In this document: positions 1 to 6,243 of the stretch, piece after piece | Position numbering within the stretch: position 1 is the first letter of the stretch | How the letters are laid out: every line of letters begins with the position of its first letter | From: an uncultured Collinsella sp. | GTDB lineage: Bacteria; Actinomycetota; Coriobacteriia; Coriobacteriales; Coriobacteriaceae | NCBI GenBank assembly: GCA_900543275.1 | Contig: UQQL01000059.1 | Coordinates: 1 to 12,070 of the forward strand | DNA length: 12,070 nucleotides | Reading direction: 5' to 3' | Translations under genes and position numbers: made by a program | Notes under the pieces: model-generated | Told to the model about the DNA's origin: nothing | The model's input: the letters and a program-made list of their open reading frames with translations, nothing else | The model's database searches: none

Positions 1-14
1 TCGCGAGTTCCGCA

Positions 15-51
15 CGCAAAGGAAAGCACTTAATGTGCTTTCCGTCTTGCG
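15..51 (+). other. Stem-loop upstream of thrB
   Basis: A perfect 9-bp inverted repeat (GGAAAGCAC at 21-29, GTGCTTTCC at 35-43) has a 5-nt loop. It is extended by an outer CGCAA/TTGCG pair (15-19 with 47-51) across a small asymmetric internal loop. It lies about 50 bases before the thrB start. No T-run follows, so it does not look like an intrinsic terminator. It could be a structure in the leader or intercistronic mRNA between an upstream gene outside the window and thrB. The pairing is seen directly; the role is unknown. Confidence 0.5.
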
Positions 52-103
52 CAGGACTGTCCGAGCAGCGAACTAAACAGCCAGGCACGCCAGGAGGACC
101 CAC

Positions 104-985
104 ATGATCAAGATCACCGTCCCAGCAACGAGCGCCAACTTGGGCATTGGCTACGACACCCTCGGCATGGCCGTCAGCCTCTACTCGCACTTCACCTTCG
201 AGCGCGCTGACAAGCTCACCATCACCGGATGCCCCGAGGAGTTCCAAAACGAGAACAACCTGGTCTACGTCAGCTTTGTCGATGCGCTTGCCGCATGGGG
301 CGAGCCGGCTTTTCCCGTTGCCATCGACATTCAAACCGACGTGCCCGTCGCCCGCGGCCTGGGCTCCAGCTCCACCTGTGTCGTCGCCGGCATTATGGCC
401 GCCGCCGCGCTGACAGGCCACACCGTCGACCGTGCCGAGCTCGTCCGAATTGCCACCGAGGTCGAGGGCCATCCCGATAACGTCGCCCCCGCTATCCTGG
501 GCGGTGCCGTCTGCTCCTTTACGCCGACCGATTCGCTCCCCCAGTGCCTGCGCTACGAGGTGAGCGATCGCTTGCGTTTTATTACCGTGATTCCGCCCTA
601 CGAGGTACATACGAGCGAGGCGCGCAAGGTTGTGCCGCAGGAGATTCCGCTCTCCACCGCCGTGTGGCAGATGGGCCGCATCGCCGGCATGACGCGCGGC
701 TTGGAGACTGGTGACCTGGACCTAATTGCCGCCGCCAATGACGACCGCATTCAGGAACCCTATCGTCGCCGTCTGATTCCCGACTACAACGCCGTGCGCG
801 ACACCTGCCTTAACGGCGGCGCCAAGACCATCTGGATCAGTGGTTCGGGCTCGACTCTCATGGCTGTGACCGACGACACCATCGTGGCAAAGTTCCTGCA
901 GGTCAAGCTGCGCGAGCAGTTCCCCAAGTGTGATACGCATATTCTGACGTGCGACACCGAGGGCGCTCAAATCGAGTACCTGTAG
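104..985 (+). CDS. thrB: Homoserine kinase
   Basis: Cytosolic enzyme that phosphorylates L-homoserine with ATP to O-phospho-homoserine, the step before threonine synthase in threonine synthesis. The 293-residue product has the full GHMP-kinase layout: the N-terminal motif VPATSANLGIGYDTLG (6-21), the glycine/serine phosphate loop GLGSSS (85-90) after PVAR, the conserved EGHPDNVAP stretch (121-129), and the C-terminal motif with GSGST (247-251). Length is normal for ThrB. The ATG start has a strong AGGAGG Shine-Dalgarno (92-97) six bases upstream. It is the only rightward gene here and converges with ysxC. Its stop codon lies inside the outer arm of the 979-1165 palindrome. The upstream partner (possibly homoserine dehydrogenase) is outside the window, so operon membership is not visible. 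Other GHMP kinases are less likely given the close fit of motifs 1 and 3. Confidence 0.94.
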   Translation: MIKITVPATSANLGIGYDTLGMAVSLYSHFTFERADKLTITGCPEEFQNENNLVYVSFVDALAAWGEPAFPVAIDIQTDVPVARGLGSSSTCVVAGIMAAAALTGHTVDRAELVRIATEVEGHPDNVAPAILGGAVCSFTPTDSLPQCLRYEVSDRLRFITVIPPYEVHTSEARKVVPQEIPLSTAVWQMGRIAGMTRGLETGDLDLIAAANDDRIQEPYRRRLIPDYNAVRDTCLNGGAKTIWISGSGSTLMAVTDDTIVAKFLQVKLREQFPKCDTHILTCDTEGAQIEYL

Positions 986-1165
986 ACATCCTCCTCATAT
1001 ACCTGTCCGGGACGGTCGGGATATTCCCTCAAAATCGTCCTCGCGCATGAAGGCCCCTTGTCCTGCTCCTACGGAGCGACGGACAAGGGGCCTTCGCGCT
1101 GCGGAATGATTTTGAGGGAATATCCCGACCGTCCCTGCGCCTACCTTGCTGAGGATGTCTACAGG
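979..1165. repeat. 187-bp near-symmetric palindrome between convergent genes
   Basis: Three pairs of perfect inverted arms share one centre at position 1072: 15 bp (979-993 with 1151-1165), 28 bp (1009-1036 with 1108-1135) and 14 bp (1050-1063 with 1081-1094). The segments between arms have equal lengths on both sides (15 and 13 bases) but pair poorly. A small hairpin (GCTCC 1065-1069, GGAGC 1073-1077) sits at the tip. It fills most of the gap between the convergent thrB and ysxC genes, so it could end transcription from both sides, although no clear U-tract follows. Size and symmetry also fit a fold-back MITE-like element. The geometry is seen; the role is inferred. Confidence 0.85.
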
Positions 1166-1243
1166 GACCCACGCTTTGAAGGGGCGCCGGGCTGAAATTA
1201 TGGCTTTTTATTGATAGGGGCTCTTGCTAGATTAGGGCACTTA

Positions 1244-1834
1244 TTAGAGGCAGGCTTCGGCGATGCGCTTTTTGAGTTCGTCGATGCCGGTGCCGGTTTG
1301 GGAGCTTGTGATGATTACGTTCTCGGCCGGGACGTTGAGTTGCTTTTTGATGGCAGCTGCCTGGCGGGCCTGCTGGGTACGGCTGAGCTTGTCGGCCTTG
1401 GTGAGGCAGACGATAAAGTTGAACTCGTTGCCCTGCAGGTAGTCGATCATGTCATGGTCGAGCTTACTGGGGTCATGGCGAATGTCCACTAGTGACACAA
1501 CCAAGTTAAAGCTGCGCTCGGAGTCGAAGAAGTCTCCGATAAGTTCTGCCCAGCGGTCACGCTCAGCCTTGGAACGACGGGCAAAACCATAGCCCGGCAG
1601 GTCGACAAAGTGCACGTCGTCGGCCTCGAAGAAGTTGATGTTGCTCGTCTTGCCCGGTGTGCTCGAAACCTTGACGAGGTTCTTGCGGCCAAAAAGCTTG
1701 TTCATGATCGACGACTTGCCCACGTTGGAGCGGCCGACGAAGCTCACCTCGGGGCAGGTGGACTCGGGGATCTGCGAAACCTTGCCGTAGCTAGCGACGA
1801 ACTTGGCAAGCTGGTAGTTAATGGAATCGGCCAT
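1244..1834 (-). CDS. ysxC: Ribosome biogenesis GTP-binding protein YsxC/EngB
   Basis: Small TRAFAC-class GTPase needed for late assembly of the large ribosomal subunit. The 196-residue protein carries all G motifs in order: G1 P-loop GRSNVGKSS (34-42), the G2 threonine in SSTPGKT (57-63), G3 DLPGYG (78-83), G4 TKAD (145-148) and the G5-like TSS (176-178). The single compact G domain and length are typical of EngB/YihA and too short for Der or Era. I chose the ATG at 1834 because AAGGAG (1845-1840) lies five bases before it; the in-frame GTG at 1840 overlaps that Shine-Dalgarno. It follows the nucleosidase gene by 39 bp in the same direction, so the two probably share a transcript. It converges with thrB across the large palindrome. 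Confidence 0.95.
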   Translation of the reverse strand: MADSINYQLAKFVASYGKVSQIPESTCPEVSFVGRSNVGKSSIMNKLFGRKNLVKVSSTPGKTSNINFFEADDVHFVDLPGYGFARRSKAERDRWAELIGDFFDSERSFNLVVSLVDIRHDPSKLDHDMIDYLQGNEFNFIVCLTKADKLSRTQQARQAAAIKKQLNVPAENVIITSSQTGTGIDELKKRIAEACL

Positions 1835-1873
1835 GGACACTCCTTGGTCGTAGGTTCTTACAAAAAGAGCGCG

Positions 1874-2614
1874 CTAATAGATAGCAGCGATACGGCGAAC
1901 GATATCGAGCGTAATGCCACTCGCGGTACGGGCATACTCGAACAAGTCGAACTCGCGGTCGCAAATCGCATCGTACGCCTCGTCACAATTATCGCTGATA
2001 GCGCGCAGCACCAGGCAATCGACACCATTTTTGGTTGCGATATGGGCAATTGCCGCGCCCTCCATGCCGACGCAATCGGCATGCGTCGCCTCGATAGCGT
2101 CATTGCGCATGACGGCACCCGTCACAAAACGGTTGCCCGTGGCAATCGTGCCGACCAGGAACTGCTTTGCACCCTCGTTCGAGGTGGCCGCATCTGTCGA
2201 AGCGTTGACAAACCCACGCTCAGCAAGCACATCGGCAGCAATATCGACCAGCGCAGGCGTCGAGCCAAACTCCTCGAGCCCCGGTGCAGACTCAGCGATA
2301 AGCGCGGTATCGGTATCCAGATAGCGCAGGTATTTGCCGATGACCACGTCGTCGATATGGAGCTTGGGGTTCAAACCGCCCGCGATACCCGAAAACACAA
2401 CAGCCTGCGGAGCATACTTGCTAATGAGATGCTGCGTTGCGGCGGCAGCGTTTACCGTGCCCATACCCGCCGTCGTGGCGACAATCGACAGGCCGTCGAG
2501 CCCGCCGGTCACAACGTTCAAGCCCGCCTCCTGTACCATGCAAACGTTGCTCAACTCTTCCTTGATCTGCATGATCTCTTTTTCGAGCGCACCGATAATC
2601 GCGATGGTAGCCAT
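1874..2614 (-). CDS. mtnN: 5'-methylthioadenosine/S-adenosylhomocysteine nucleosidase
   Basis: Hydrolyses the N-glycosidic bond of MTA and SAH to release adenine, recycling by-products of SAM-dependent reactions. The 246-residue product matches the family: N-terminal IIGAL-E-K-E with Glu13 at the catalytic acid position, a phosphorylase-type glycine motif FSGIAGG (74-80), the ribose-binding Met-Glu pair in VGMEGAA (Met184-Glu185), and the catalytic aspartate in RAISD (Asp208). I chose the ATG at 2614, where alignment to the usual start (MxxIxIIGAM) is best and GGGGAA lies four bases upstream. An in-frame TTG at 2626 would add four residues but has no better ribosome site. It sits 78 bp after the serine hydrolase gene and 39 bp before ysxC. 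The role is housekeeping; radical-SAM enzymes such as the PflA encoded upstream make 5'-deoxyadenosine, which such enzymes may also process. Confidence 0.93.
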   Translation of the reverse strand: MATIAIIGALEKEIMQIKEELSNVCMVQEAGLNVVTGGLDGLSIVATTAGMGTVNAAAATQHLISKYAPQAVVFSGIAGGLNPKLHIDDVVIGKYLRYLDTDTALIAESAPGLEEFGSTPALVDIAADVLAERGFVNASTDAATSNEGAKQFLVGTIATGNRFVTGAVMRNDAIEATHADCVGMEGAAIAHIATKNGVDCLVLRAISDNCDEAYDAICDREFDLFEYARTASGITLDIVRRIAAIY

Positions 2615-2652
2615 GCCATTCCCCAAACCTATTCGAAATTCTCAACCACGGT

Positions 2653-2685
2653 ATGGTACCAGCATTTTGTTTGACCTCGTCAAAC
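2653..2685 (-). promoter_or_regulatory. 17-bp dyad and possible mtnN-ysxC promoter
   Basis: A perfect 7-bp dyad with a 3-nt centre (GTTTGAC-CTC-GTCAAAC, 2669-2685) lies just after the serine hydrolase stop. On the minus strand it contains TTGACG (2683-2678), which with TACCAT (2658-2653) could form a promoter with a rather long 19-bp spacer. No U-run follows on either strand, so it is not a convincing terminator. Both an operator over a promoter and a simple mRNA hairpin are possible. Confidence 0.35.
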
Positions 2686-2692
2686 GAACACG

Positions 2693-3790
2693 TTAGACCA
2701 GCGCAGCTCGGGTATCAAACAGAGCCTTTGCAATCGCAGCCGTAACCTCGCTCGAGCGGTCGCTCCACGGCATCGATGTCATGATGCTCATGACATAGGT
2801 ACGGCTATCGATGTCGATAGGGCCCGCATCGCATGTCGAATAGCAGTCATCCTCACTGATCCAGCCTGCCTTGTTGCGCACCAAAACCTGCTCGTCGGCA
2901 ATCCCGTCACGAATAAACGATCGGGCCGTAGAGGCCAAAAGGCCCGACAGCCATTGCGACGTCTCGCTATCACGGCTCAAATACTCGCTCATCTCGCGCC
3001 ACAACTTGGCCGAAGTGCGCGGGCAATAGGTGGGAAAATCACTCATCGGATCGAGTGCGGTATCGTAATCGATGCCAAGACTGGCAATCCAATCCTCGTA
3101 ACCGACACTGTCAAACGCCGCGCGTAGCGCAATAAACGAATCGTTGTCCGAATTAACGATCGCGGCATCGATCAGGTCGCGCACCGTCTGCCAACCCATG
3201 TTGTAGCCACCATAGGTGCCAAGGAAATCATCGAGTGAGACCTGGCCCGTCTCGACCAGAGATTCGCAGATGTACAACGCATAGAGTGCCTTGTAGCTAC
3301 TCGCGCCGTAAACCTCGACATCGGCGTTATACGTCACGCCCTTGCCGCTCGACAAATCGTAAAACACCACACCCACATCGCCTAGCTCCTGCGCCCGACT
3401 CAGGGCATCCTGGAGCAAGGCAAGGCTCTCATCCTCCAAGGTAGGAGTCTTGTTATCCACCAACGAGAAGGTCTGAACGGTATCACCCGAAGGGATATCG
3501 TTGAAGTCCGCCTTCGAAAGTCTCGTCTTGAGATCTGCCGACGCTTTGGACTTTGAAACTTTCTCGTTTTGCGTCTGTACCGTTGACGCATCTGAGTGTG
3601 CCATTCGCTCCGACGCGTAGGTTTTGGCGGTAATTCCGAGGATAATAACCGCCAAGGTTAGCATCCCAACGGCGGCAATCTTCGTCACGCGGATGCGAAC
3701 GTCAGCGAGGCCACGCGAAGGCGTGCCCTTCGTCTCATATCTGCTGCCATGCTGCGGCACATACTCGTCCCGCGATGCGTTGTTTCGCAC
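2693..3790 (-). CDS. Membrane-anchored class A beta-lactamase-like serine hydrolase
   Basis: The 365-residue protein has a basic cytoplasmic tail (about 1-37), one hydrophobic segment (about 38-56, a signal anchor or uncleaved signal) and a Ser/Thr/Lys-rich linker to about 115. An extracytoplasmic domain of the penicillin-recognising serine hydrolase fold follows (Beta-lactamase2-like). Visible active-site motifs are SSYK (164-167; Ser164 as nucleophile, Lys167), SDN (214-216) and KAG (307-309) in place of the KTG box. The region where an omega-loop ExxLN would sit shows no such motif, so efficient beta-lactam hydrolysis is doubtful; a cell-wall or peptide hydrolase role is as likely. The start is GTG with AGGAG (3800-3796) five bases upstream. 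A good promoter lies about 40 bp upstream, so it is probably the first gene of a serine hydrolase-mtnN-ysxC unit. The fold is fairly sure; the substrate is unknown. Confidence 0.78.
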   Translation of the reverse strand: MRNNASRDEYVPQHGSRYETKGTPSRGLADVRIRVTKIAAVGMLTLAVIILGITAKTYASERMAHSDASTVQTQNEKVSKSKASADLKTRLSKADFNDIPSGDTVQTFSLVDNKTPTLEDESLALLQDALSRAQELGDVGVVFYDLSSGKGVTYNADVEVYGASSYKALYALYICESLVETGQVSLDDFLGTYGGYNMGWQTVRDLIDAAIVNSDNDSFIALRAAFDSVGYEDWIASLGIDYDTALDPMSDFPTYCPRTSAKLWREMSEYLSRDSETSQWLSGLLASTARSFIRDGIADEQVLVRNKAGWISEDDCYSTCDAGPIDIDSRTYVMSIMTSMPWSDRSSEVTAAIAKALFDTRAALV

Positions 3791-3827
3791 GTGGTCTCCT
3801 GACTGCTACCGTTTATATACGAGCAGC

Positions 3828-3855
3828 ATAATACCGAGCAGGCATTTCTTTCCAA
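3828..3855 (-). promoter_or_regulatory. Likely promoter of the serine hydrolase gene
   Basis: On the minus strand, TTGGAA (3855-3850) and TATTAT (3833-3828) are separated by 16 bases. They match the -35 at four of six positions and the -10 at five of six. The surrounding DNA is the most AT-rich of this gap. Transcription would begin near 3821, giving a leader of about 30 bases that contains the AGGAG ribosome site. The rest of the 316-bp gap (3791-4106) holds no gene I can see, only the two palindromic elements listed next. Confidence 0.5.
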
Positions 3856-3950
3856 ATATATTCAGCAGCGTTTAAGGTGTCTTTAAAGAAACCACAAGCG
3901 TTTCTATGCAAATTCACCGGTTATGTTGCGCATCTCTGCCCAAAACGCAG

Positions 3951-4013
3951 TTGCGGTGAAATAGTTCCTGTTTGGGCGGCATAAGCCGAAAAACAAGAAC
4001 TATTCCACCGCAA
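3951..4013. repeat. 63-bp near-perfect palindrome
   Basis: Arms 3951-3967 and 3997-4013 are inverted copies of 17 bp with one mismatch (3959 against 4005). The stem continues inward with TGTTT/AAACA (3969-3973 with 3991-3995) and ends in a CGGC-ATAA-GCCG tip (3977-3988). It lies between two genes, with no coding sequence or T-run attached. Compactness and symmetry suggest a REP- or MITE-like intergenic element rather than a plain terminator. The pairing is seen; the element class is inferred. Confidence 0.75.
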
Positions 4014-4042
4014 TTTGACGGGGCTCTTTAGCAATCAACTAG

Positions 4043-4084
4043 GTGCCCGGGGGCACTCATTTAAGTCTGTCCCCAATGAGTGCC
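4043..4084. repeat. Nested hairpins downstream of pflA
   Basis: Two overlapping dyads are visible: GTGCCC-GG-GGGCAC (4043-4056) and a perfect 10-bp stem GGCACTCATT (4052-4061) with AATGAGTGCC (4075-4084) around a 13-base loop containing GTCTGTCCCC. They share GGCAC, so the two folds are mutually exclusive. The position 23 bp beyond the pflA stop suits a terminator, but a T-run is missing. The layout also resembles REP-type elements with a GC-rich foot beside a hairpin. Confidence 0.65.
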
Positions 4085-4106
4085 TTTGGGGAGCGAATAT
4101 GGCTCG

Positions 4107-4925
4107 CTAGCCGATGGCGTTTTTGAGTTCCGTGCGGCGCTTTTTCATGCCGGTCATAACGGCATTGCGCAGCTCGGGCATGCGCGCGGTATCCATCTGG
4201 GGCACGCCCTCGAGCTTATAGGGAATGCCCAGTTGCTCGTACTTGACGACACCCATCGTGTGATACGGCAGCATCTCCAGGCCGACCACGTTATGCCACG
4301 GAGCAATCAGGCGACCGAGCGCCTCGCACTCCTCCACCGTATCGGTAATGCCCGGCACCACCACGTGGCGGATAACGACCTTAATCTTGCGACGGGCAAG
4401 CTCATCGCCAAACGCCAGAATGCGTGCGGGATCGCAACCGGTCAGCTTTTTATGCTCGACGGGATCGGCGTGTTTAATGTCGAGCAGCACCATATCGGTC
4501 TCGTTGAGTACGGCATCGAACTTCTCGGGATGCGCGGGATCGAACGCATAGCCGCAGCTATCAAGGCAGGTATGCACGCGACCATCGGGGTTGTTGTGCA
4601 TTGCACGGAACAGATCGGCCAAAAACTCGGGCTGCAGAAGCGGCTCGCCACCCGAAACCGTAATGCCGCCGCTGCGATAGAACTCATGGTTGCTCTGGAA
4701 CTCGTCCATGAGGTGCTCGACAGTCACCATGGTGCCGCCGCTAACCGACCAGGTATCGGGGTTGTGGCAATACGCACAGCGCATGGGGCAGCCCTGAACA
4801 AACACCACAAAGCGGATGCCGGGTCCATCGACCGTTCCCATCGTCTCAATCGAATGTACGCGGCCCAGGGCAAACGCAGAGTCCTCGGGACGAGCGTCCA
4901 CACCCTCGAGCGTCATCTCAGCCAT
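4107..4925 (-). CDS. pflA: Pyruvate formate-lyase activating enzyme
   Basis: Radical-SAM enzyme that installs the glycyl radical on pyruvate formate-lyase during anaerobic growth. The 272-residue product has the cluster motif CPMRCAYC (Cys46, Cys50, Cys53; the CxxxCxxC spacing) followed by HNPDTW. Upstream is the family-typical GxVHSIETMGTVDGPGIRFVVFxQGC run (21-46), and the SAM-contacting motif SGGEP is at 91-95. Length fits single-cluster PflA rather than the longer two-ferredoxin-cluster activases of other glycyl radical enzymes. The ATG at 4925 is preferred because AAGG lies eight bases upstream; the in-frame ATG at 4946 adds seven residues but has no ribosome site. No pflB gene adjoins it here, which is unusual, so the lyase must be elsewhere. 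A TAGAAT box (4980-4975) may be the -10 but has no convincing -35. Confidence 0.92.
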   Translation of the reverse strand: MAEMTLEGVDARPEDSAFALGRVHSIETMGTVDGPGIRFVVFVQGCPMRCAYCHNPDTWSVSGGTMVTVEHLMDEFQSNHEFYRSGGITVSGGEPLLQPEFLADLFRAMHNNPDGRVHTCLDSCGYAFDPAHPEKFDAVLNETDMVLLDIKHADPVEHKKLTGCDPARILAFGDELARRKIKVVIRHVVVPGITDTVEECEALGRLIAPWHNVVGLEMLPYHTMGVVKYEQLGIPYKLEGVPQMDTARMPELRNAVMTGMKKRRTELKNAIG

Positions 4926-5046
4926 TCCCGCTACCTTGCCTCTCATTGGTTTTAGCTACATAAATGCCAGAATCATTCTAGCCCATACGCATGATGGCGA
5001 AACGGTTTAGCGGTCAATTGGGTTGTCCTATTTGGCCCTACGCAAG

Positions 5047-5081
5047 AGCGGCGGGAAGGTTATCGCAACCCGCCCGCCGCT
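5047..5081 (-). terminator. GC-rich hairpin after degV
   Basis: A perfect 9-bp stem (AGCGGCGGG 5047-5055 with CCCGCCGCT 5073-5081) encloses a second small stem (AACC/GGTT) in its loop. It begins 30 bp beyond the degV stop and precedes pflA. The stem is strong enough to stop polymerase, but on the minus strand only CTTGCG follows instead of a U-run, so efficiency is uncertain. Confidence 0.55.
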
Positions 5082-5111
5082 GAGGCAATAGAAATCGATA
5101 GACGCCAGACC

Positions 5112-5966
5112 TTACGCCTTAAGCGTGAGCACCGCACCGAAGGCGGTCGGGCCGCAATGGCTCGAGATGACACCGCCGACCTGAGTCCAGGTAACGTCCT
5201 TAAAGCCCAGGTCGTGCGCATAGACTTCCATGTCGTCGCGCAGCTCCTGGGAAAGGCCTACCGAATACGCCAGGCCAATATGCGAGTAGTCAATCTCGCC
5301 CTTCGCAACCATGTGGTCAATAAAGGCGCGGGCGCACTTGAGCATAGAGCCGCGGAACTTCTTGGTTGCCACGAACTTGCCGCCCGTTACCTCAATGCAG
5401 GGCTTAATCTTGAGCAGATGGGCACCGAGGAATGCCACGTTGGATAGACGACCGCCCGCCTTAAGGAAGGCTAGGTCGGTAGGAACAAAGCCCAGCAGCA
5501 CACGGTCCATGACGGAATTCGTAAATGCAAAGATTTCGTCGACGGTGGCATCGGGGTGAGCCTCGATGTATTTGGCGGTCTCGACGGCAACAAGCGACTG
5601 GCCCACCGAGACAAAACGCGTGTCCATGGAGTAGACGTAGTCGCGACCCTTGGCGGCAATCTTAGAAGACTGGTGTGAGCAGGTCGTGGCCTCGGAATAC
5701 GCAAGGTGCAGAATAGTCGCATCGGGCTGCTCGGCATGGATGCGATCGTACACGTGCGCAAAATCTGCCGGCGCGCAGCCGCTGGTCTTGGGCATCACGC
5801 CAAACTCGTTGCAGCGCGAATAAATCTCGAGCGGATCGATCGAGCCGTCCTCGACGGTCTCGTCACCAATCGTGACATGCATAGGTACGCGCACGATACC
5901 GTAGCGTTCGCAGAGCTCCGGCGTCACATCCGAACCAGACTCAACCACGATTACGTACTTGCCCAT
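5112..5966 (-). CDS. DegV family (fatty-acid-binding) protein
   Basis: DegV/FakB-type proteins bind a fatty acid in a deep pocket and, in characterised cases, present it to the kinase FakA for phosphorylation. The 284-residue product has the family's N-terminal strand plus SGSD (10-13), the head-group motif TSGCAPADF (61-69; usually TSxPSPxDF), a Ser91 loop, the FLKAGGRLSNVAFLGAHLLKIKP block (168-189) and a C-terminal GGVISSHCGP (264-273). The second binding motif reads AYSEATTCSHQSS where many homologues have SSGLSGTYQSA, so the ligand or its contact may differ. The ATG at 5966 gives the usual family length; the open frame continues upstream to 6077 but that part is arginine-rich and unlike the family. 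The ribosome site is weak. No fakA kinase gene is nearby. Two strong hairpins precede the gene. Confidence 0.9.
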   Translation of the reverse strand: MGKYVIVVESGSDVTPELCERYGIVRVPMHVTIGDETVEDGSIDPLEIYSRCNEFGVMPKTSGCAPADFAHVYDRIHAEQPDATILHLAYSEATTCSHQSSKIAAKGRDYVYSMDTRFVSVGQSLVAVETAKYIEAHPDATVDEIFAFTNSVMDRVLLGFVPTDLAFLKAGGRLSNVAFLGAHLLKIKPCIEVTGGKFVATKKFRGSMLKCARAFIDHMVAKGEIDYSHIGLAYSVGLSQELRDDMEVYAHDLGFKDVTWTQVGGVISSHCGPTAFGAVLTLKA

Positions 5967-6013
5967 TATCATCACGACCCATCTCAACATTGGCTTTTCA
6001 ACACATGGCACGC

Positions 6014-6040
6014 GCCGCCGCACTGTTGCACAACGGCGGC
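6014..6040 (-). other. GC-rich hairpin close upstream of degV
   Basis: A perfect 7-bp stem, GCCGCCG (6014-6020) with CGGCGGC (6034-6040), has a partly paired interior (TTG/CAA). It lies about 50 bases before the degV start in the leader. No U-run follows. It may be part of the degV 5' leader or the end of upstream transcription. Confidence 0.5.
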
Positions 6041-6051
6041 AGAGCGCCAAA

Positions 6052-6090
6052 GAGACGCCGCCCCTTGCACACAACAAAGGACAGCGTCTC
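6052..6090 (-). terminator. Candidate terminator between scrB and degV
   Basis: On the minus strand, GAGACGC (6090-6084) pairs with GCGTCTC (6058-6052), and the interior continues with CCTTTG/CAAGGG pairing (one G-U). Three T residues follow the stem. It sits about 155 bp after the scrB stop, so it could end the sucrose operon. It could also be a leader structure or attenuator for degV, together with the hairpin at 6014-6040. The pairing is seen; the role is inferred. Confidence 0.45.
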
Positions 6091-6243
6091 CCTGGAAAAA
6101 CTCCGTGCTAATCTGAGATTCTACACGGTTTATTACTAAGTGTTACTTACTCCGCAAACGGTCGCTATACGCGATAAACGGTAGTTCGCTGCGGCAACTG
6201 CGACACATTCCGCCCAGCAAGTCCAATCGTGCTCCACACACGG

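Noticed and set aside
979..1165. CRISPR repeat or attachment site
   Set aside because: The arms are inverted, not direct, and there is only one unit and no integrase or cas gene.
1195..1215. T-run after thrB as an intrinsic terminator
   Set aside because: The TTTTT at about 1205 is preceded by only a 3-bp possible stem, too weak to call.
1610..2674. Rightward open frame (354 codons) across mtnN and part of ysxC
   Set aside because: It crosses two well-supported opposite genes and their intergenic gap, with no family features.
4080..4955. Rightward open frame (291 codons) opposite pflA
   Set aside because: Antisense shadow of a radical-SAM gene whose cysteine motif is intact on the other strand.
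4989..5017. TTGACC box as the pflA -35
   Set aside because: At 17 bp downstream there is no -10-like sequence, and the TAGAAT box is 31 bp away.
5967..6077. N-terminal extension of the DegV frame up to 6077
   Set aside because: The added 37 residues are Arg/Cys-rich, unlike any DegV start, and encode the hairpin region. The ATG at 5966 gives the family length.
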